DNA of 6,178 nt, from the NCBI GenBank assembly GCA_019239815.1, contig JAFAZL010000459.1, positions 1 through 6,178 of the forward strand, given 5' to 3'. This DNA is from Acidobacteriota bacterium (lineage in GTDB: Bacteria; Acidobacteriota; Terriglobia; Acidoferrales; UBA7541). The notes below the pieces were generated by a model, which saw nothing but the letters and a program-made list of their open reading frames with translations, did no database searches and was not told the origin of the DNA. A program made the translations under genes and the position numbers. Below, in pieces: positions 1 through 5,956 of this stretch; position 1 is the stretch's first letter, and the number at the start of each line of letters is the position of its first letter.

Positions 1-1191
1 GACCTTTACTACACGCTACTGCTCAAGGACGCGGGTTGCAGCAGTAATTCCAGCCGGCTATTTCACATTCTAAATGCGGATGAGATTCGCGCGAAGCGCG
101 ACGTCAAGACGACCGACTGGACGAAGGTTGGCTTTGAAAGCCTAAACTTTGCGCTGACTCACGTAGCGACGGACTCTCCGCTGCCGCAACGCATGTGGAA
201 ACTGCTGCAAGTTGCGGCGACACAGCAAGCCGACTCGCGGGATCTGGTGAAGATCCGTTGCGAGCGCGGTTCGCACATTGCGAAGAAATTGAAATTCTCG
301 GATGCGGTTGCGGAAGGCATCCACAGCCTCGACGAACACTGGAACGGCGGCGGTTATCCGAACCACCTCGTAGGCAACGAGATCCTGATGTTTTCGCGGA
401 TCGCGAACCTGTGCCAGACCCTTGATGTCTTCTATGAAGCGCGCGATGAGCAAGAGGCGTTGAGCGCGGTGCAGGCGCGCAGTGGCCGTTGGTTCGATCC
501 GCAGCTCGTTGCGGCGACTATGTCGCTGGCAAAGCAAGGGAGTTTGTGGATTGGGTTGGATTCGAAGAACCTGCTGGAAAACGTGCTGGTCATGGAGCCG
601 GAAGAACGGCGGCTCATCGCGGATGACGCGACCGTGGACAGCATTTGCTTCGCGTTCGCGGACATCATCGACGCGAAATCGCCATTTACATACCAACATT
701 CCAACGGAGTGGCGGAAGCGGCGATCAACATCGCGATCCACTTCGGTATGAGCGACCAGCAGAAAAAACAGCTCCGGCGCGCCGCGCTGATGCACGACAT
801 CGGGAAGCTGAGCGTTCCAAACAGCATCTTGGAAAAGCCAGGAAAGCTGACGGACGCCGAGTGGCAAATCGTTCGCGACCATCCCTACTACACATTTCAA
901 ATTCTGAAGCGGGTTCCGGCCTTCAAGTCGTTTTGCAATGATGCCGCGGCGCACCACGAACGGCTTGACGGCTCGGGATATTGGCGCCGGCTGGCGGGCG
1001 ACAACATTTCTGAGGTGGCGCGAATCCTCGCAGTGGCGGACGTATTTGACGCACTGCGGGCGAAGCGGCCGTATCGGGACGCGCTTCCGCTGGAACAAGT
1101 TTTTTCGATCATGCGCAAGGAATGCCCGAAGGCGCTGGATATGCCGTGCCTCGAGGCGCTCGTTTCCGCTGCGCAGGATCGCAATCTGTAG
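1..1191 (+). CDS. Tandem HD-domain / HD-GYP-type phosphohydrolase (5' end outside window)
   Basis: The frame is open from base 1, so the visible 396 residues are the C-terminal part; an ATG at 193 is internal, because clear domain sequence precedes it. Two HD-type domains are visible. The second (residues about 220-380) has the full set expected of HD-GYP metal sites: H233, HD at 265-266 followed by IGK, H294, HH at 318-319 and D347. Its signature reads GYW instead of GYP (W codon 982-984). The first (residues about 1-150) has KD at 9-10 where HD belongs and lacks the HH pair, yet keeps an intact GGYP at about 117-120. HD-GYP proteins typically hydrolyse cyclic-di-GMP in the cytoplasm; given the altered motif, another (di)nucleotide is possible. 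No partner domain is visible; the N-terminus is missing. The stop is 46 bases before the porin gene, with no strong terminator between, so co-transcription is likely. Family call secure, substrate inferred. Confidence 0.88.
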   Translation, partial: DLYYTLLLKDAGCSSNSSRLFHILNADEIRAKRDVKTTDWTKVGFESLNFALTHVATDSPLPQRMWKLLQVAATQQADSRDLVKIRCERGSHIAKKLKFSDAVAEGIHSLDEHWNGGGYPNHLVGNEILMFSRIANLCQTLDVFYEARDEQEALSAVQARSGRWFDPQLVAATMSLAKQGSLWIGLDSKNLLENVLVMEPEERRLIADDATVDSICFAFADIIDAKSPFTYQHSNGVAEAAINIAIHFGMSDQQKKQLRRAALMHDIGKLSVPNSILEKPGKLTDAEWQIVRDHPYYTFQILKRVPAFKSFCNDAAAHHERLDGSGYWRRLAGDNISEVARILAVADVFDALRAKRPYRDALPLEQVFSIMRKECPKALDMPCLEALVSAAQDRNL

Positions 1192-1237
1192 GGCCCCACG
1201 TACGCTGAGGGGATTTTATAAATCGAAGGGATAGAGA

Positions 1238-2557
1238 ATGAGTCTACGTTCACGTCTCATGTTGATGTCGTCCGCGTTGTTGCTGGCGGGTGCCGGCGCG
1301 CGCGGTCAGGATTTCTACACCAACGCAGCGGGAGTGCGCTCGACTGCACTCGGCGGTACGTACGTTGTGTCGTCGAGCGATGCAATCGGCGCCCTTTCAG
1401 CGAACCCGGCAGGCCTCACTTTCCTGCGCGGGGAAAATCTCAACCTCGAAGCGGATGTGTTCATTCCGCGCGGATCGTTTTCGAACTCCGTGAACGATGG
1501 CGCGCCACTGAATACCTCGGCGGCGGTCGTGCCGTACGGAGCGTTCGGTATGCCGATCGGGCATTCGCGGTTCAGCTTTGGCGTGGGCCTTCTTCCCGAA
1601 CTCGAATCGCGCGGCGATTGGAAATACTTCGATGCGCCTGGCGCGGCGGGTGCGACCTATAGATTGCAGCAGCAGAAGTCGGCGATCGTGAACGCGCGCG
1701 CAGTTGCGGGCGTCGGCTTCACGGTGAATTCGCGGTTGTCGATCGGCGCGACGTTTGGGGCGAACTACAACCAGAACACGCTGGACGCACCGTACATTTT
1801 TCAGACGCAGCCGGTGTTGGCGGGATTGAAGACGCTGCTCACGATGCACACTGATGGAGTCGGATGGAATGGATCGGTGGGCGTGATCGCGCAAGCCTCG
1901 CGGTCAGTACAGGTAGGAGCGGCGTGGAAATCGCGGACGGTGATCGATTCCACCGGGCATGCGTCGGGCGACGTTTCGGCGCAGTTTGCGGCGCTCGGAG
2001 TGAATGCCCCGTCGACGTTTACATATAATGCGGCAGTGCAGAACGTGCTGCCGCAGTCGGTGCTCGGCAGCCTTTCGTGGCAGACGAACAAGCATTGGCT
2101 CTTCGCGTTCCAAGCCGATTGGACGAACTGGAACAATGCCTTCGTGAATCTGCCGGTCACGCTGACCAACGGAACGAACGCGACCATCAATTCGCTGGTG
2201 GGTGGAACAACCTTGCAGGATTCAGTACCACTGCATTGGAAGGATCAGTACGCATTCCACGTCGGGGCCGAGCGGGCGCTAACGGAAAACACGGTGCTCC
2301 GATTCGGTTATGCGCACGCCAACGATCCGGTGCCGAGTTCGACGCTGACTCCGCTGACCGCAGCAATCATGCAGAATCAGCTCTCGACAGGTTTTGCGTA
2401 CAATCCGGGCCGGTCGAAGTGGGAAGTAGCGTATTCGTTCCATCCGACGGCGACGGAACACGTTGGTACCAGCGGATTGCTTTCGGGTGAATATGACGCC
2501 AGCACAGTGAAGGTCGGAACACAGTCGCTGATGGTTGGGTACTCGTACCGATTCTAA
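1238..2557 (+). CDS. FadL/OmpP1/TodX-family outer-membrane transporter
   Basis: This 439-residue protein starts with a signal peptide: basic SLRSR, a hydrophobic stretch to about residue 20, and a likely cleavage at ARG|QD (residues 21-23). FadL-family marks follow: LGG near 38-40, the NPAG motif at 56-59, alternating beta-strand sequence throughout, and a C-terminal stretch (about 354-400) with a DPVP...TP pattern like the last strands of FadL. The final residue is F, as expected for BAM-dependent outer-membrane barrels. Length is close to E. coli FadL. Family members import long-chain fatty acids or other hydrophobic compounds (aromatics in TodX-type members) through a side-opening barrel; the substrate here cannot be told. 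The start is supported by a GAAGGG ribosome-binding site at 1225-1230, seven bases before ATG. It follows the HD-domain gene by 46 bases and is followed by a strong terminator. Confidence 0.93.
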   Translation: MSLRSRLMLMSSALLLAGAGARGQDFYTNAAGVRSTALGGTYVVSSSDAIGALSANPAGLTFLRGENLNLEADVFIPRGSFSNSVNDGAPLNTSAAVVPYGAFGMPIGHSRFSFGVGLLPELESRGDWKYFDAPGAAGATYRLQQQKSAIVNARAVAGVGFTVNSRLSIGATFGANYNQNTLDAPYIFQTQPVLAGLKTLLTMHTDGVGWNGSVGVIAQASRSVQVGAAWKSRTVIDSTGHASGDVSAQFAALGVNAPSTFTYNAAVQNVLPQSVLGSLSWQTNKHWLFAFQADWTNWNNAFVNLPVTLTNGTNATINSLVGGTTLQDSVPLHWKDQYAFHVGAERALTENTVLRFGYAHANDPVPSSTLTPLTAAIMQNQLSTGFAYNPGRSKWEVAYSFHPTATEHVGTSGLLSGEYDASTVKVGTQSLMVGYSYRF

Positions 2558-2596
2558 GACGCGAAGTAACGACGCAACCAACGTTCGACGAAAGAG

Positions 2597-2634
2597 TGCG
2601 GCCCGGTGCTGTTACCGGGCCGCATTTGTGTTTC
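2597..2634 (+). terminator. Intrinsic terminator of the FadL-family gene
   Basis: A perfect 11-bp GC-rich stem (TGCGGCCCGGT at 2597-2607 with ACCGGGCCGCA at 2614-2624) encloses a six-base loop and is followed by the T-rich tract TTTGTGTTT. It lies 39 bases after the porin stop codon and should end the HD-domain/porin transcript. The left flank (AAAGAG) is less favourable as a T-tract for the other strand. From 2635 to 2716 I see nothing coding or structured. Confidence 0.88.
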
Positions 2635-2716
2635 TGCGGGAATGCTGTGGCGAATCGAACGGCATTGAATCGTGCGGATATGAGGCACAGAGATGCTGCG
2701 CCTGTAAGAGTCCGCA

Positions 2717-2752
2717 ACAAAGACAAAAGGGCGGAGTTGCTGGCTCCGCCCT
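2717..2752 (-). terminator. Intrinsic terminator of the small-protein/permease transcript
   Basis: A perfect 9-bp inverted repeat (AGGGCGGAG at 2728-2736, CTCCGCCCT at 2744-2752) has a seven-base loop. Read on the - strand the stem is followed by TTTGTCTTTG, a U-rich tract, while on the + strand it is followed by CTCGCTCT. The hairpin therefore best serves the - strand, 50 bases beyond the small-protein stop codon. Together with the + terminator at 2597 it insulates the two convergent units. Confidence 0.75.
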
Positions 2753-2801
2753 CTCGCTCTGCGTGCTTGGTCTTCAAATTGCGTCGGGATTTGCGTGAGT
2801 T

Positions 2802-2933
2802 CTAGCCTTTATGCTTGAAATATTCGACTTGCTTCAGGCGTTTTTCGGCGGCGGCTTTTGTCTTGTAAGGGCCGCCGAGATTTTTTCCTTTTTCCGATAG
2901 CACTTTGTAACCGCCGGCTACTTTCTTGATCAT
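2802..2933 (-). CDS. Small basic protein of unknown function (43 aa)
   Basis: The product has 43 residues: 11 Lys, 1 Arg and only 3 Glu, so it is strongly positive. Its body reads as a short beta-rich start (GGYKVLSEKG), a conserved-looking centre LGGPYKTKAAAEKRL, and an amphipathic helix ending in QVEYFKHKG. I recall this pattern (PYKTKAEAEKRL..VE.FKH) from short hypothetical proteins in many bacteria and phages, but know no function; nucleic-acid binding is only a guess from charge. The same frame is open back to 3188, but that extension is Pro/Thr/Ser-rich, overlaps the permease gene in another frame and has no domain character. The ATG at 2933 has its own GAGGTG ribosome-binding site. It sits 130 bases downstream of the permease on the same strand with no clear terminator between, so it may share that transcript. 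No signal peptide, membrane segment or cysteine is present. Confidence 0.82.
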   Translation of the reverse strand: MIKKVAGGYKVLSEKGKNLGGPYKTKAAAEKRLKQVEYFKHKG

Positions 2934-2936
2934 GTG

Positions 2937-2942
2937 CACCTC
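2937..2942 (-). promoter_or_regulatory. Ribosome-binding site of the small protein
   Basis: On the - strand GAGGTG lies just before CAC-ATG, with five bases between GAGG and the ATG. It decides in favour of the start at 2933 over the longer open frame that begins at 3188 inside the permease gene. Confidence 0.7.
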
Positions 2943-3063
2943 GATGGTCCGGGCGACCGCGATTGGGATCGCTGTGCTTCCGGCGAGTTCAGGATCGCAC
3001 GAAGGTGTTGTTTCGGAATACGGGAAATTCCGCATCTTGAAATCGGGAGTTGTGCAGCCGTGA

Positions 3064-5034
3064 TTAGGAAGTCGTGGGGTTAGCGCTTTTGGATTGCTCG
3101 ACCATGGTGTCGATGGCGGCGTCGGCATCGGGACTCGTGTTGGCGGAACGGTGGGCAGGCGAATGGTGTCCCAAGTAGAACGGCGCATTCAGGGTATAAA
3201 TCCGTTCGTTGCCTTTAACGAGTAGGAGCCATTCGAGAAGGCGTCCGCGTTGATTGTGGAGAAAATACTCGTACCACCGCCCTTCGGCGAGCTCGGGAAT
3301 AACCACGACAATTCGGCGGTCTGGTTTTTCAGCGGCGAGCTGAAGGATGTACTGAACGATCGGGACGATCACAAAACGATAGGGAGACGGAAGGCGAACG
3401 AGTTTGGGCGGCGGGTCGCCGGCGGCTTCGAATGGCTTGACGACCAGACTATTCCACTCTTTGGTGAGGAGTTCGGAATGTTCGTCGGGCTCGACGTGAA
3501 CGGCGATGACTTCGGTAGTCAGGCGCGAGGCGAGTTCGAGGCCGCGGCGTGTGATCTGGCTGTAGTGATCGATGGGGACGATGGCGATGGGTTTTGCGGC
3601 GTGGCATGCAGGAACGATTGGCACAGTGCAGCGTGTGATCAGACTGACGGAATGATAGTGGCGGCGCACGGCGGAGAAAATCAGGATCAGCGCTGGGATA
3701 AAGAGGATGGTGATCCAGGCGCCTTCGACAAATTTGGCGACGAGGATGACGAGGACGGTAATGCCGGTGACGAAGCCACCGAGTCCGTTGACGAAGGCAC
3801 TTTTCACCCAATGCGGGCCGCGTTTTTTTCGCCAGTGCGCGACCATGCCGAACTGTGAAAGCGTGAAAGCGAGAAAAGCGCCGACGGCGTACAGCGGAAT
3901 GAGGCGGTCGGTAATGCCGCCGAAGAGAACAAGCAATGCGCCTGTGAGCAAGCCGAGGATGATGATGCCGTAGGTATACACGAGGCGGCGCCCGCGGTAA
4001 GCGAAGACGTGAGGAAGGTAGTTGTCGAGCGCGATGGAACGGCAGAGGCGAGGAAAATCGGCGAACGCGGTGTTGGCGGAGAGCGAGAGGACAAGAAGTA
4101 TCGAAGCGATCGTTACGTAGTAGAAAATTCCCCGGCCGAAGACCGCCATGATGATGAGCGAAAGCAGGCTTTGATAGCCCGGCTGACTGGGGTCGGTGGC
4201 GGTGATGCCATAGCTTTTTGCGAGATACGAAATTCCAGCGAGAAGAATCGCGAGAATCAGAATGACGATCGTGAGCGTGCGTTGCGCGTTTTTCACGCCC
4301 GGGTCGCGAAACGCTCTAACTCCGTTGCTGACGGCTTCGACGCCGGTCAGCGCGGCGCACCCACTCGAGAACGCTTTGAGCAGTAGCCAGATGCTGACGG
4401 CTGCCGTGACAGCCGGCGGAGGCGGCAACGGAGTAAGAGGAGTTGGATGCCCACCGGAAGCAAACACATGGAAGATGCCTGCTGCGATGGTGATGCCGAG
4501 AGTGCCGACAAAAAGATACGTCGGAAACATGAATGCCAGCCCGGCTTCGCGCAAGCCGCGCAGATTGAGGATCGTGATGACGACGAGAATGCCGACGCAG
4601 AGAGCAACCATGTGTGGCTGCAAACTCGGCACGGCGGAGACGAGCGCCCCTACTCCGGCCGAGATTCCGACCGCTGCAGTGAGTATGTAGTCGGTGAGAA
4701 GCGCGGCAGCAGCGAGCAGGCCTGGCAGTGGACCGAGGTTGTAGCGCGCGACAGTGTACGAGCCGCCGCCTTGAGGGTAGGCCTCAATCGTCTGCCGATA
4801 CGAGAAGAACACGATGACGAGCAGCACGATGATCGCCGTGCTGAGCGGCAAGACGTATCGCAGCCCGAGGATTCCCAGTGGGATGAGCAGGCTCAGCGCG
4901 GCTTCTGGTCCGTAAGCCGCCGAGCTGAGCGCGTCGAGGCCAAAGATGGGAATGCCGCGGCCGGGACCGATTTGCTCGGCGCGCTCTTCGCTGGTGGCGA
5001 GAGGTTTGCCAACAAGAAGATCGAGGATATTCAT
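3064..5034 (-). CDS. KimA-like APC-superfamily permease, probable K+ importer
   Basis: This 656-residue protein has about 12 membrane helices between residues 25 and 455 in the LeuT/APC arrangement, then a soluble cytoplasmic domain (about 480-620) and a hydrophilic tail. It closely resembles Bacillus subtilis KimA (YdaO), a proton-coupled high-affinity K+ importer: the N-terminal LVGKPL, DALSSAAYGPE at 34-44, SYRQTIEAYPQGGGSY at 78-93, TDYILT at 114-119, SSGCAALTGVEA at 223-234. Residues recalled as K+-site ligands in KimA are present as D34, Y41, D115, T119, T230, E233 and Y382; one ligand serine (KimA S125) appears as G123. In KimA the C-terminal USP-like domain binds the inhibitor cyclic-di-AMP; whether that holds here is inferred. 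The protein is about 50 residues longer than KimA, mostly in the tail. The ATG at 5034 is the only in-frame start after an upstream stop, but no Shine-Dalgarno precedes it. An amino-acid substrate is the main alternative. Confidence 0.9.
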   Translation of the reverse strand: MNILDLLVGKPLATSEERAEQIGPGRGIPIFGLDALSSAAYGPEAALSLLIPLGILGLRYVLPLSTAIIVLLVIVFFSYRQTIEAYPQGGGSYTVARYNLGPLPGLLAAAALLTDYILTAAVGISAGVGALVSAVPSLQPHMVALCVGILVVITILNLRGLREAGLAFMFPTYLFVGTLGITIAAGIFHVFASGGHPTPLTPLPPPPAVTAAVSIWLLLKAFSSGCAALTGVEAVSNGVRAFRDPGVKNAQRTLTIVILILAILLAGISYLAKSYGITATDPSQPGYQSLLSLIIMAVFGRGIFYYVTIASILLVLSLSANTAFADFPRLCRSIALDNYLPHVFAYRGRRLVYTYGIIILGLLTGALLVLFGGITDRLIPLYAVGAFLAFTLSQFGMVAHWRKKRGPHWVKSAFVNGLGGFVTGITVLVILVAKFVEGAWITILFIPALILIFSAVRRHYHSVSLITRCTVPIVPACHAAKPIAIVPIDHYSQITRRGLELASRLTTEVIAVHVEPDEHSELLTKEWNSLVVKPFEAAGDPPPKLVRLPSPYRFVIVPIVQYILQLAAEKPDRRIVVVIPELAEGRWYEYFLHNQRGRLLEWLLLVKGNERIYTLNAPFYLGHHSPAHRSANTSPDADAAIDTMVEQSKSANPTTS

Positions 5035-5051
5035 GAGGGGCGGAGGTCCAT
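5031..5051 (-). other. Possible six-codon upstream reading frame overlapping the permease start
   Basis: On the - strand an ATG at 5051-5049 opens a frame coding MDLRPS whose TGA stop (5033-5031) overlaps the permease ATG as ATGA. The permease start has no Shine-Dalgarno; the bases before it are pyrimidine-rich. An ATGA overlap is the usual geometry of translational coupling. The short frame itself has only a weak GGA upstream, and such a frame can arise by chance, so it is a candidate only. Confidence 0.22.
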
Positions 5052-5138
5052 CGTCCGGTCTGTTTGATTATGTTCGCTTGCTTTGACTACGCCGCGATGA
5101 CGACGGTTTGATGCGCGATGCGAGCGGCGGAGAGATTA

Positions 5139-5166
5139 TTTGTAACGAGGCCGGGCAAAAAGTCAA
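5139..5166 (-). promoter_or_regulatory. Candidate sigma-70-type promoter for the permease
   Basis: On the - strand TTGACT (5166-5161, five of six to consensus) is followed after a 16-base spacer by TACAAA (5144-5139, four of six). Initiation would fall near 5132, giving a leader of about 100 bases before the permease ATG. This is inferred from motif and position only; a slightly later AAATAA gives a 19-base spacer as an alternative -10. Confidence 0.5.
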
Positions 5167-5355
5167 TTCGGTGGATAGGGGATATGCGTGACCGTCGAAG
5201 TCCCGCGAGAAATGGCGAATCGAGGTTCCGAATCCAATTCTGTTTTTCAGCATCTGATGTTTGCGTTGCGTAGTGTCTTGTCTGAGAGCTTATGCATCGG
5301 CACGAATTGCAGCCCGCGTTGAGGTGTCTGTTATCACTTGCTGAGGGTGGCGTTC

Positions 5356-5384
5356 TTGACAGCGCAAAGTCATCGGCCTACACT
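5356..5384 (+). promoter_or_regulatory. Sigma-70-type promoter of the DksA-like gene
   Basis: A perfect -35 TTGACA (5356-5361) and a -10 TACACT (5379-5384, four of six to consensus) are separated by exactly 17 bases. Initiation is expected near 5391, leaving an untranslated leader of about 47 bases before the ATG at 5438. This is the clearest promoter in the window. Confidence 0.68.
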
Positions 5385-5437
5385 ATGGAGTTTTTAGATG
5401 GCCCCGGAGAGCAGCAGGACAGGGGCAGGACCTACAA

Positions 5438-5791
5438 ATGGACAAGAAACGACTCGAGTACTACAAAAAGAAACTGACGACGCGGCGCGAAGAGTTGATG
5501 AAGACGATCGCGCGAACCGAGGAGGAAGGGCGAACGGCCGACGACGATCCGACCGTCGACCTCGCGGACAAAGCTGCCAATTCGTACACGAAGGAATTTC
5601 TCTTCGGCATGACGAACAGCGACCGCACGATCCTGAACCTGATCGACGAAGCGCTGAAGCGCATCCGGATCAACGAATACGGTTCGTGCTTGACCTGCCA
5701 GGAAGAAATGCAGCAGAAACGGCTTGAGGCGGTGCCTTGGGCGAAGAACTGCATTTCTTGCCAGGAAAAGATCGAGCAGGGGCTGGTCTAG
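5438..5791 (+). CDS. dksA: DksA/TraR-family zinc-finger transcription regulator
   Basis: The 117-residue product has the plan of DksA: an N-terminal helix, a coiled-coil tip with the DxxDxA motif as DLADKA at 41-46 (D41 and D44 match the tip aspartates that reach into the RNA polymerase secondary channel), a second long helix (about 50-80), and a zinc finger. The four cysteines C84, C87, C105 and C108 have spacing C-X2-C-X17-C-X2-C, identical to E. coli DksA, and the LEAVP segment between them matches LEARP. DksA-type proteins bind RNA polymerase and, with ppGpp, retune transcription in starvation. It is shorter than E. coli DksA (151 residues), mainly in the N-terminal part, so orthology rather than membership of the wider DksA/TraR family is uncertain. 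The start is supported by GGCAGGA at 5424-5430, seven bases before ATG. The gene has its own promoter and terminator and so is probably monocistronic. Confidence 0.92.
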   Translation: MDKKRLEYYKKKLTTRREELMKTIARTEEEGRTADDDPTVDLADKAANSYTKEFLFGMTNSDRTILNLIDEALKRIRINEYGSCLTCQEEMQQKRLEAVPWAKNCISCQEKIEQGLV

Positions 5792-5819
5792 AACCGAATA
5801 CGATCGTGGTTGAAATTCG

Positions 5820-5855
5820 CGCGGGGCTGAAATCTCAGTCCCGCGTACTTTTTTG
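5820..5855 (+). terminator. Intrinsic terminator of the DksA-like gene
   Basis: An 11-bp stem with a single G-U pair (CGCGGGGCTGA at 5820-5830, TCAGTCCCGCG at 5835-5845) has a four-base AATC loop and is followed by TAC and a run of six T (5849-5854). It lies 28 bases after the stop codon and should separate this gene from the ComF-like gene. Confidence 0.87.
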
Positions 5856-5857
5856 TC

Positions 5858-5874
5858 CGTTGGTCCGACCAACG
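5858..5874. promoter_or_regulatory. FadR-type operator-like inverted repeat
   Basis: Perfect 7-bp arms flank a CCG centre: CGTTGGT-CCG-ACCAACG. The core TGGTCCGACCA is identical to the core I recall for the E. coli FadR operator, and TGGT-N3-ACCA is the general form bound by FadR-subfamily GntR regulators. It lies 83 bases before the ComF-like start, directly after the terminator T-run. No regulator gene of this family is in the window, so the role is inferred from pattern alone; an accessory hairpin is the alternative. Confidence 0.35.
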
Positions 5875-5897
5875 TAGCCGCGGTCGTGCCCTCGGCC

Positions 5898-5911
5898 CGC
5901 GAACGTTCGCG
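5898..5911. repeat. 14-bp perfect palindrome upstream of the ComF-like gene
   Basis: CGCGAACGTTCGCG is self-complementary over 14 bases without a spacer. It lies where the -35 region would be for the -10-like TATATA at 5928-5933, ahead of the ComF-like ATG at 5957, and no good -35 hexamer is seen there. It resembles a dimeric-regulator site but is not a LexA box of the GAAC-N4-GTTC kind, since the half-sites abut. Confidence 0.4.
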
Positions 5912-5956
5912 ATCAAGCTATCGTTCTTATATACGAGTGTATGTTACCGTCTAGCT

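Larger units (their letters stand above)
5035..5437. other. Divergent intergenic region between permease and DksA-like gene
   Basis: This 403-base stretch separates two divergent genes and holds no convincing coding sequence. Short open frames (5068-5253 on the - strand and one on the + strand starting at 5292) lack ribosome-binding sites and recognisable protein character. What it does hold is a candidate sigma-70-like promoter for each direction, near 5166-5139 leftward and 5356-5384 rightward. Between about 5170 and 5350 I see no strong hairpin, repeat or riboswitch-like pattern. The leftward leader, at roughly 100 bases, looks too short for a ydaO-type cyclic-di-AMP riboswitch, which controls kimA in B. 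subtilis. Confidence 0.6.

Noticed and set aside
142..1098. Long (318-residue) open frame on the - strand inside the HD-domain gene
   Set aside because: It is antisense to a clearly recognisable protein, is rich in Arg/Val/His as expected of a shadow frame in GC-rich sequence, and has no recognisable domain.
1194..1226. Possible terminator between the HD-domain and porin genes
   Set aside because: Only a CCCC/GGGG stem with an 11-base loop before ATTTTAT; too weak to call, and the porin gene follows at once.
3014..3032. Inverted repeat (6-bp arms CGGAAT/ATTCCG) in the permease to small-protein gap
   Set aside because: Short stem of mixed composition; on the - strand it is followed by AAACAACA rather than a T-run, so it is not a credible terminator.
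2934..3188. N-terminal extension of the small basic protein to an ATG at 3188
   Set aside because: The extension overlaps the permease gene in another frame, is Pro/Thr/Ser-rich without domain character, and the internal ATG at 2933 has a proper ribosome-binding site.
3250..3858. 202-residue + strand frame antisense to the permease
   Set aside because: Very Asp/Gly-rich low-complexity shadow of the permease's C-terminal coding region; no start signal or recognisable domain.
4447..5067. 206-residue + strand frame antisense to the permease N-terminus
   Set aside because: Opposite strand of a well-supported transporter; its composition (Arg, Asp, Glu) mirrors the hydrophobic codons of the membrane helices.
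5068..5253. 61-residue - strand frame in the divergent region
   Set aside because: No ribosome-binding site, no recognisable protein character, and the permease promoter candidate lies inside it.
5292..5477. 61-residue + strand frame overlapping the start of the DksA-like gene
   Set aside because: It spans the dksA promoter and runs into the gene in another frame; no ribosome-binding site or family resemblance.
5898..5911. LexA (SOS) box upstream of the ComF-like gene
   Set aside because: The half-sites GAAC and GTTC abut, while the Gram-positive-type LexA box needs a four-base spacer between them.
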